In this document: piece after piece, positions 6,705 to 11,843 of the stretch
How the letters are laid out: each line of letters opens with the position of its first letter
How positions within the stretch are numbered: position 1 is the first letter of the stretch
Assembly (NCBI GenBank): GCA_035763625.1
Contig: DASUAS010000279.1
Span: 1 to 11,843 of the forward strand
Direction of reading: 5' to 3'
DNA from: DASUAS01 sp035763625
Lineage (GTDB): Bacteria; Actinomycetota; Acidimicrobiia; IMCC26256; DASPTH01
Length of the DNA: 11,843 bases
The notes under the pieces: generated by a model
Databases searched by the model: none
What the model was told of the DNA's origin: nothing
The model's input: only the letters and a program-made list of their open reading frames with translations
Made by a program: the position numbers and the translations under genes

Positions 6705-7466
6705 TCAGGCCGACTCGCGCGGGCGCACCGTCGTGTCCGGGCTGGTGTCCGGCGTCGGTGCGTCCGGGCGTCCGGCACCGAACGCGTTGCCGCTCAACCG
6801 GCTGACCAGCACCGCGATGATCGTCACCAGGTAGAGCTGGCCGCCCATGGCCTCGACCACCGCGAGCGCGCGGCCGAGATCACCCTGAGCGGTGAAGTCG
6901 CCGTAGCCCACCGTGGTCTGGGTGATGTAGCTGAAGTACAGGAAGTCGGGGGTGGTGGCGTGCGCGGTCTGGACGAAGAACGGACCGCTCGACAACGCGT
7001 CGATGGCTGCGTACAGGAAGGCGTACAGCATCCCGAGCAGCACGTAGATGCACACGGCGCCGAGCACCGTGCGGACGTCGATCACCTTCCGGCGCCACAG
7101 CGCGCGGGCGATGATCCACGGGACGGTCGCGACCAGGAGCATGTTCAGCAGGTAGAAGACACCGCTCGGGTTGCGCCCGTTCTCGATCACGACCGAGCCG
7201 ATCGCCGCGACCAGCGACAGCAGCGAGACCACGGCGGCGATGCGGAACAGGCGGAGGCTCACCCGCGACGCCAAGAGGGCGGCGCAGAGGGTCAGCCCCT
7301 GCAGGAGCACCGTGGTGATCCTCGTCCAGCTGTCGGGTGGGCCCGCGGCCATCACGATGAACGTCAGCGCGAGGAGACCGAGCACGTAGCCGTACTGGTA
7401 ACCCGGCGAGTGCCGCTCGAGGAACGCCTCGACGCTGCTCGGCCTCTCCCTGTGGTGCTCGGGCAC
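6705..7466 (-). CDS. Two-helix-pore potassium channel protein (Ion_trans_2 type)
   Basis: The 253-residue protein ends with a classic potassium-channel pore: outer helix (132-153), pore helix, selectivity filter TTVGYGDF (184-191) and inner helix (about 203-223). Before it are about four more hydrophobic segments (27-40, 49-66, 73-93, 103-121) with no regularly spaced arginines, so a voltage sensor is unlikely. No RCK/TrkA-N domain follows; the last 30 residues are polar and rich in Pro, Thr and Asp. It would assemble as a tetramer in the cytoplasmic membrane to let potassium pass. The start is GTG at 7464-7466 with AGGAGG four bases before it on the minus strand. It is convergent with cydB and divergent from the SHOCT gene, so it is a single-gene transcript. 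Gating signal unknown. Confidence 0.93.
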   Translation of the reverse strand: MPEHHRERPSSVEAFLERHSPGYQYGYVLGLLALTFIVMAAGPPDSWTRITTVLLQGLTLCAALLASRVSLRLFRIAAVVSLLSLVAAIGSVVIENGRNPSGVFYLLNMLLVATVPWIIARALWRRKVIDVRTVLGAVCIYVLLGMLYAFLYAAIDALSSGPFFVQTAHATTPDFLYFSYITQTTVGYGDFTAQGDLGRALAVVEAMGGQLYLVTIIAVLVSRLSGNAFGAGRPDAPTPDTSPDTTVRPRESA

Positions 7467-7621
7467 GATCCCTCCTCGGAGTGCGACCGCTCATCCTTCC
7501 CGCGTGGTGCACCAGTGTCGAGCGCGGCGTCGGCGTGACCGATGTCCCGTCGCGTTCCGGAGCGCACCTCGGTGCTGGTAGACATCCGGGTGATCGCGTG
7601 CCGACAGCGAGGGGAGACGAC
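7467..7621. promoter_or_regulatory. Divergent intergenic region between potassium channel and SHOCT gene
   Basis: This 155-base gap holds the channel's ribosome binding site at the left (CCTCCT, 7471-7476, read on minus) and that of the SHOCT gene at the right (AGGGGAG, 7610-7616, five bases before the ATG at 7622, which decides that start). A weak plus-strand promoter candidate is TTCCGG (7555-7560) and TAGACA (7579-7584), spaced 18 bases. No convincing long palindrome was seen. Confidence 0.4.
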
Positions 7622-7918
7622 ATGGGACTGTTGATGCGGAGGCGCCGGCCGGTCATGCGCGTGGCGGGGGCCGCGGCGCTGGGAACCGTCGCGTACCAGT
7701 CGGGCAAGCGTCACGAGCAGCAGGCCGAGGTGAACGACCAGGCCCAGGCCGCGTACGCGGCCACGCAGGCCCCGCCGCCAGCCCCGGCGGCGGCAGCCGC
7801 CCCGGCGGCGGCCGGCGACACCACCGCCGAGCTCGAGCGCCTGGCGTCGCTGCACCAGTCGGGCGCGCTCACCGACGACGAGTTCGCGGCCGCCAAGGCC
7901 AAGTTGCTCGGCATCTGA
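7622..7918 (+). CDS. SHOCT domain-containing protein (98 aa)
   Basis: The last 30 residues (69-98) form a SHOCT domain: AELERLASLHQSGALTDDEF then AAAKAKLLGI, with the family's hydrophobic heptads, the GALTDDEF turn and a terminal KLLGI. SHOCT is a short C-terminal helical domain thought to aid oligomerisation or partner binding; its role is not firmly known. The N-terminus starts with a basic run (RRRR, 6-9) and a mildly hydrophobic stretch (11-25) that may touch or cross the membrane. Residues 47-65 are an Ala/Pro-rich linker. The ATG at 7622 is preferred over longer options because of its ribosome binding site and because the sequence before it has no protein-like character. It leads a three-gene plus-strand run, 18 bases before the next gene. 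Confidence 0.88.
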   Translation: MGLLMRRRRPVMRVAGAAALGTVAYQSGKRHEQQAEVNDQAQAAYAATQAPPPAPAAAAAPAAAGDTTAELERLASLHQSGALTDDEFAAAKAKLLGI

Positions 7919-7936
7919 GCGGGCAGGAGGAGCACG

Positions 7937-8368
7937 ATGACATCCAACGCGGAACGCGCCGCCACCCTGGTGCGGGCGCTCGAGGCGAGCATCGTCGGCG
8001 ACAGCAGCGTCATCGGCGACCTCTACACGGACGACGTCACCGGCTGGGCGCCCGCGCTCACGGTGAGCTCGGCGGCTGAGCTCGCGGTCGAGTTCGAGGA
8101 CCGCGACGGCGCGTTCTCCGACATCGAGCTCGACGTTTCGCCTTTCGACGTCGCCGACGACCGCGCCTGCGTCGAGTGGATCGTGACGCTCACCCACTCA
8201 GGGCCGCTCGAGCTCGACGACGACATCGTGATCGATCCCACGAACATGCGGGTCTCCCTGCACGGCATCACCGTGGCCGAGTTCGCCGGCGACAAGATCT
8301 CGTCGTTCCGCCAGTACTGGGACGAGATGGAGCTGCTCGAGCAGCTCGAGCTGCTCCCGACCGAGTAG
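7937..8368 (+). CDS. NTF2-like / SnoaL-like domain protein (143 aa)
   Basis: Length and secondary-structure pattern fit a single-domain alpha+beta-barrel of the NTF2/SnoaL type: N-terminal helices (4-30) with GDLYTDDVTGWAPA (27-40), then beta strands, ending in ISSFRQYWDE (121-130) and ELLEQLELLP, a typical end of SnoaL-like proteins. This fold serves as ketosteroid isomerase, polyketide cyclase, epoxide hydrolase or as a ligand-binding domain, so the substrate cannot be deduced. The protein is strongly acidic, especially 50-76 and 89-100. No signal peptide. AGGAGG (7925-7930) sits six bases before the ATG, the best ribosome binding site in the window. It lies between the SHOCT gene and the enoyl-CoA hydratase gene (gap of 11 bases), which suggests shared transcription and perhaps a linked metabolic step. 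Confidence 0.85.
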   Translation: MTSNAERAATLVRALEASIVGDSSVIGDLYTDDVTGWAPALTVSSAAELAVEFEDRDGAFSDIELDVSPFDVADDRACVEWIVTLTHSGPLELDDDIVIDPTNMRVSLHGITVAEFAGDKISSFRQYWDEMELLEQLELLPTE

Positions 8369-8379
8369 ACGCCGACGCC

Positions 8380-9201
8380 GTGCCCGACGGTCCGCTGCGC
8401 TGGAAGGTGTCGGCGGGCGTTGCCGAGGTGGTGATCGACCACCCGCCGACCAACCTGGTCGACGGATCCTTCATCGGCGCGCTCTCGACGCTGCTCGACG
8501 AGCTCGAAGGTGACGAGGGCGCGCGCGTCGTCGTCTTCTCGAGCGCGGACCCCGATTTCTTCCTCATGCACGGCGACGTGCGCGGCATCCTCGCCATCCC
8601 CCCGAGTGAGCACGTGCCCGCGACTGCGCCGAACGTCGCGGCGGGGCTGTTCGAGCGGCTGCACCGGAGTCGCCTGGTGTCGATCGGCGTGGTCGACGGC
8701 GCGGCGCGTGGCGGCGGCGCCGAGTTCCTCGCCGCCCTCGACCTCCGCTACGGCAGCGAGGCGGCGGTGCTGGGCCAGCCCGAGGTCGCGATGGGCATCC
8801 TCCCGGGGGCGGGCGGCACCGCACGGCTCCCGCGCCTCCTCGGTCGCGCGCGAGCGCTGGAGGTGATCCTCTCGGGTCGTGACGTGCACGCCGAAGAAGC
8901 GCTGCAAATCGGATGGCTGGATGCCGTGCACCCGCGGGAGCAACTTGCCGACGTCGCGCGCGACCTCGCCCACCGCATCGCGGCGATGCCGCCGGCGTCG
9001 GTGGCGGCGGTCAAGCGCGTGGTCGACCGCTCGCTCGCCTCGCTCGACGACGGGCTCCTCGCCGAGACCGATGCGTTCGCCGCGCTCACCGCGGGTGGAC
9101 TGCACATCGTGCGCATGGAGCGCTTCCTCGAGGCCGGCGGCCAGACGCGCGAGGCCGAGACGTCCGACTGGAGCGGGCTGCTCGACGCGATGGACGACTG
9201 A
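8380..9201 (+). CDS. Enoyl-CoA hydratase/isomerase family protein
   Basis: This 273-residue crotonase-fold protein keeps both glutamates used for hydratase chemistry: E115 in ARGGGAEF and E135 in GQPEVAMG, exactly 20 residues apart as in rat enoyl-CoA hydratase (E144/E164). The block GILPGAGGTARLPRLLG (139-155) and the AEEALQIGWLDAVHP region (171-185) are typical. The first oxyanion-hole segment is unusual: FFLMHGD (60-66) where most members read F-x-A-G-x-D. Expected role: adding water to, or moving the double bond of, an acyl-CoA in fatty-acid or related degradation; the substrate is not predictable. The start is taken as GTG at 8380, 11 bases after the previous stop; its ribosome binding site is poor, so translation may depend on the gene before. 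The gene ends six bases from the convergent PAP2 gene. Confidence 0.92.
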   Translation: MPDGPLRWKVSAGVAEVVIDHPPTNLVDGSFIGALSTLLDELEGDEGARVVVFSSADPDFFLMHGDVRGILAIPPSEHVPATAPNVAAGLFERLHRSRLVSIGVVDGAARGGGAEFLAALDLRYGSEAAVLGQPEVAMGILPGAGGTARLPRLLGRARALEVILSGRDVHAEEALQIGWLDAVHPREQLADVARDLAHRIAAMPPASVAAVKRVVDRSLASLDDGLLAETDAFAALTAGGLHIVRMERFLEAGGQTREAETSDWSGLLDAMDD

Positions 9202-9207
9202 GCGCGA

Positions 9208-10110
9208 TCAGGCTCGACGCACGGGATCGGGTGGCGCGGACGTCGAGGATGCGCTCGCCTCACTGACGCGCGTCGCCGCCTCGACCGGCGCCCCGAGTCG
9301 CAGCAGCCGACCACCGAAGGCGATCGAGCACAGCGCGAACCAGCCCCACCCGAGGGCGAGTCCGCCGAACACGTCGCTCAGCCAGTGCACGCCGAGGAGG
9401 ACGCGCGATGCCGCCACTGCGAGCGCGATGAACACCGCGGCGCCCGCGAGCAGGGACTGCACGTTGCGCGATCGGCCGCGCCCGATGACGAGGGCGAACG
9501 CGGCGAAGCACGCGGCGGCGCCGGTCGTGTGGCCGCTCGGGAACGATGGTCCCAGCGTGTGCGCGATCGGGTTCGCCGTGGGCCGGACGCGATCGACGAG
9601 GTCCTTGACGACGGTGCTCATGAGCGCCTGACCGACGCACACCGCGATCAGGAACACCGGCAGCCACCGGCTGGGTCGGCGGATCATCTCCACCACGAAC
9701 ACGCCGACGGCGAAGCCGGCGATGACCCCGGTGCTGCCGAACGACGTCACGAAGTCGAGCATCCACTGCGAGAACGACGTCATGTGGTCTTCACCCCACG
9801 GCGCGATCGAGCGGTCGATCGACAGGAGGCTCGAGTTCGATCGCACGAGCAGCGCGAGCACACCGAGCGCCACGCCACCGACGACGAGGACGCCCAGCGC
9901 GAGCACCAGCAGCAGGCCGGTCTCCGTCTTCGGGTCGAGACGCGCCAGCCAACGGGATCGCGAGCGCTGCTGGTCACGCTCCAGCTCGTGAGCCAGCGCG
10001 CTCGCGGGCCGCGGCGACGCGGGATCGATACCGGGATGGCGTCGTACCGCGATGGCGAAGAGGAGGCCGAGCACGAGCGCGGGCCCGAGGAGCACGAGGG
10101 TGATGAGCAC
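9208..10110 (-). CDS. PAP2 family membrane phosphatase (300 aa)
   Basis: All three PAP2 phosphatase motifs are intact: KDLVDRVRP (169-177), FPSGHTT (190-196) and SRVLLGVHWLSDVFGG (235-250), with catalytic H194 and H242 and D246. Such enzymes remove phosphate from membrane lipids, for example phosphatidate, phosphatidylglycerol phosphate or undecaprenyl pyrophosphate, with the active site at the outer face. Predicted helices are 1-22, 65-89, 126-141, 148-165, 195-210, 219-234 and 244-262. Between the first and second helices is a charged loop (23-63) and the C-terminal 30 residues are polar and Ser/Ala-rich. The start is GTG at 10108-10110, with GGAAG six bases upstream on the minus strand. 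It diverges from a second PAP2 gene across an 81-base gap. Substrate unknown. Confidence 0.93.
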   Translation of the reverse strand: MLITLVLLGPALVLGLLFAIAVRRHPGIDPASPRPASALAHELERDQQRSRSRWLARLDPKTETGLLLVLALGVLVVGGVALGVLALLVRSNSSLLSIDRSIAPWGEDHMTSFSQWMLDFVTSFGSTGVIAGFAVGVFVVEMIRRPSRWLPVFLIAVCVGQALMSTVVKDLVDRVRPTANPIAHTLGPSFPSGHTTGAAACFAAFALVIGRGRSRNVQSLLAGAAVFIALAVAASRVLLGVHWLSDVFGGLALGWGWFALCSIAFGGRLLRLGAPVEAATRVSEASASSTSAPPDPVRRA

Positions 10111-10123
10111 GGCGATCTTCCGG

Positions 10124-10145
10124 ACGTGACGTCGACGTGACGTCG
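10124..10145 (+). repeat. Perfect tandem 11-bp repeat in divergent PAP2 promoter region
   Basis: ACGTGACGTCG occurs twice, back to back. The junction creates the palindrome ACGTCGACGT (10129-10138), and each copy carries GACGTC. It lies in the 10111-10191 gap between two divergent phosphatase genes, where an operator for both would be expected. No clear -10 or -35 element could be assigned nearby. Confidence 0.55.
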
Positions 10146-10191
10146 TTCACCCGATGTTTACCAGGGTCCAGAAGCAGTGAAACCTCGGTGC

Positions 10192-10962
10192 ATGACCATC
10201 GGTGAGGAACGCGCCAGGTCGGACGCTCGCGTCCGTCCGGTGTTGGTGACCGCGGTGGTCGGGCTGCTCGGCTGGCTCGTGCTGGCGGCGCTCGCGGTGG
10301 GGCTCGGCGCCCTGGTGACCCACGTCGTCGTCGGGCACTCCCTGGGTCACGGCGACCTCGACGTCGCGCGATGGTTCGCGGCCCGGCGCACCGACACGTG
10401 GAACACGCTGTCGCACGTCGGTTCGTACCTCGCCGAGACGGTCACGGTGTTCGTGGTCCTCGCCATCGCGTTGGGCGTCCTCGCAGCGCGACGCGCGTGG
10501 CCCCAGTGCGGGCTGCTCGTGGTGAGCATGGCGGTGGAGGGCGGCGTGTACCTCGTCGCGACCTACTTCGTGAGCCGCAACCGTCCGGCCGTGCCGCGGC
10601 TGGAGCACCTGATCGTCTCCGACAGCTACCCGTCGGGGCACACGGCGGCGGCGATGGCCTTGTACGGCTCGTTGTGCATCATCGCGTGGTCGCTCACCCG
10701 CGCCCGGGTGTGGCGTGCGTTGTTCCTGGCGCTGGCGTTCGTCGGCCCGTTGATCGTCGGCACCTCCAGGGTGTACCGGGGCATGCACAACGTGACCGAC
10801 GTCGTCTGCGGCATCGTGCTCGGCGCCGGGTGCATCGTCGTCGGCTACGTCGCGGTGAAGGCCGGACTGGCGTCTGCCCAGCGTCGTGCGGTGACGGCGC
10901 GGTCCGCGACGGAGATGGACGACGGCCCGCCCCCGCAGCTCGTGCACGGGGTGGCCCGATGA
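10192..10962 (+). CDS. PAP2 family membrane phosphatase (256 aa)
   Basis: A second PAP2 phosphatase, clearly different from its divergent neighbour. PSGHTA (147-152) and SRVYRGMHNVTDVVCG (192-207) carry the catalytic H150 and H199 plus R193 and D203. In motif 1 the normal lysine is replaced: TYFVSRNRP (124-132) has T124 where KxxxxxxRP has K. Helices are at about 18-48, 84-99, 106-127, 152-168, 175-191 and 205-224. The C-terminal tail (228-256) is polar and probably cytoplasmic. The start is uncertain: ATG at 10192 or GTG at 10177 (five residues more); neither has a good ribosome binding site. The stop overlaps the lipid kinase start (ATGA), so the two proteins are likely made together and act on related lipids. 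Confidence 0.9.
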   Translation: MTIGEERARSDARVRPVLVTAVVGLLGWLVLAALAVGLGALVTHVVVGHSLGHGDLDVARWFAARRTDTWNTLSHVGSYLAETVTVFVVLAIALGVLAARRAWPQCGLLVVSMAVEGGVYLVATYFVSRNRPAVPRLEHLIVSDSYPSGHTAAAMALYGSLCIIAWSLTRARVWRALFLALAFVGPLIVGTSRVYRGMHNVTDVVCGIVLGAGCIVVGYVAVKAGLASAQRRAVTARSATEMDDGPPPQLVHGVAR

Positions 10963-11843
10963 CCTCGGTCGCGGTGGTCGCACACGCGGGCAAGACGCTG
11001 GGTGGCGGTCTCGCCGAGTTGCGGCGGCTCCTCGCGGCGAACGGCGTCGAGGATCCCGCCTGGTTCGAGGTGCCCAAGAGCCGGTTCGCTCCCGAGTGCG
11101 TACGAGAGGCAGTCGAGGGCGGGGCGGACCTCCTCTTCGTGTGGGGTGGCGACGGCATGGTGCAGCGCTGCATCGACGCGCTCGGCGACGCACCCGTCGT
11201 CCTCGCCATCCTGCCCGCCGGCACCGGCAACCTGCTCGCCCGGAACCTCGACGTGCCGCTCGACCTCGAACGAGCAGTCGACGTGGGTCTCCACGGCGCC
11301 CGCCGCACCATCGATGTCGGCCGGGTCAATGGCGAGCGGTTCGCGGTGATGGCGGGCACCGGATTCGACGCGCTGATGATCCGCGACGCCGACCGCGAGC
11401 TCAAGGGGCGTCTCGGTCGCGTCGCGTACGTGTGGACCGGCGCCAAGCACCTGCGGAACATCGAGCCGTTCAAGGTGAAGATCGACGTCGACGACCGTCG
11501 CTGGTTCGACGGCCGCGCCGGCTGCGTGCTCGTCGGCAACGTCAGCAAGGTGTTCGGCGGCATCGAGGCCTTCGACGACGCCAGCCCCGAGGACGGCCTG
11601 CTCGAGCTCGGCGTGGTCACGGCCAAGGGTGCGGTGCAGTGGTTGCGGGCGCTGGGACGCACCGCGGTCGGCAGCGCCGACGCCTCCAAGTTCGTCCAGA
11701 CGACGAAGGCGCGGAAGATCCGCGTCCGCCTCGATCGCAAGTTGCCGTACGAGCTCGACGGCGGTGACAAGAAGCCGAAGAAGCAGCTGAAGATCGAGGT
11801 CGAGCCGTCGGCGGTGACGGTGTGCGTACCCGATCTGTCCGAC
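10959..11843 (+). CDS. Diacylglycerol kinase-family lipid kinase (partial, 3' end off window)
   Basis: The first 295 codons are present with no stop; family members are about 290-320 residues, so only a few residues are missing. The DAGK catalytic domain is evident: VWGGDGMVQRC (61-71) is the nucleotide-binding GGDGT motif with Met for Thr, PAGTGNLLARNL (86-97) the second conserved block, and GTGFDA (133-138) starts the lipid-binding half, ending with PYELDGGD (263-270) where relatives have a DGE. It resembles YegS/DgkB-type soluble or peripheral kinases that use ATP to phosphorylate diacylglycerol or similar lipids. ATG overlaps the preceding PAP2 stop by four bases, which implies translational coupling of a kinase with a phosphatase of opposite activity. 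A lysine-rich patch (271-278) near the end may bind acidic membrane lipids. The natural substrate is not shown by sequence. Confidence 0.92.
   Translation, partial: MTSVAVVAHAGKTLGGGLAELRRLLAANGVEDPAWFEVPKSRFAPECVREAVEGGADLLFVWGGDGMVQRCIDALGDAPVVLAILPAGTGNLLARNLDVPLDLERAVDVGLHGARRTIDVGRVNGERFAVMAGTGFDALMIRDADRELKGRLGRVAYVWTGAKHLRNIEPFKVKIDVDDRRWFDGRAGCVLVGNVSKVFGGIEAFDDASPEDGLLELGVVTAKGAVQWLRALGRTAVGSADASKFVQTTKARKIRVRLDRKLPYELDGGDKKPKKQLKIEVEPSAVTVCVPDLSD

Overview
The window is very GC-rich, uses GTG starts freely (MFS transporter, small cyd-linked ORF, cydA, potassium channel, enoyl-CoA hydratase, one PAP2 protein) and is packed with genes separated by only a few bases. The gene families point to a high-GC actinobacterium, possibly of the class Acidimicrobiia: a SHOCT-domain protein, a DUF2252 protein, a pseudo-PAP2/kinase-like membrane protein and a lipid kinase with GGDGM in place of GGDGT. 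The organism is inferred from family resemblance only. I saw no rRNA, tRNA, CRISPR array, insertion sequence or phage gene, so this reads as ordinary chromosome.

Left part (1-2538, minus strand): the end of the window cuts a membrane protein with a degenerate PAP2-like domain followed by a kinase-like region. Upstream of it, 13 bases away and probably co-transcribed, is a 14-helix MFS exporter of the DHA2 type. A 121-base divergent promoter region (2539-2659) separates these from the plus-strand genes.

Respiratory block (2660-6702, plus strand): a DUF2252 protein, a 38-residue single-helix membrane protein, cydA and cydB follow one another with gaps of 27, 12 and -4 bases. CydA carries all the usual haem and quinol-site residues and has a short Q-loop; CydA and CydB together form cytochrome bd quinol oxidase. 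The 38-residue ORF has a strong ribosome binding site and looks like a candidate accessory subunit. The DUF2252 protein shows kinase-like motifs in circularly permuted order. No cydC or cydD lies in the window.

Middle (6705-9201): a two-helix-pore potassium channel on the minus strand ends two bases from cydB. Diverging from it is a plus-strand run of a SHOCT-domain membrane protein, an NTF2/SnoaL-like protein and an enoyl-CoA hydratase/isomerase, with gaps of 18 and 11 bases.

Right part (9208-11843): two PAP2-type lipid phosphatases diverge from an 81-base region that contains a perfect tandem 11-bp repeat. The plus-strand one overlaps by 4 bases a diacylglycerol-kinase-family lipid kinase, whose 3' end runs off the window. 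A phosphatase and a kinase made together suggest turnover of a lipid phosphate such as phosphatidate/diacylglycerol or an isoprenoid phosphate. The exact substrates cannot be read from the sequence.
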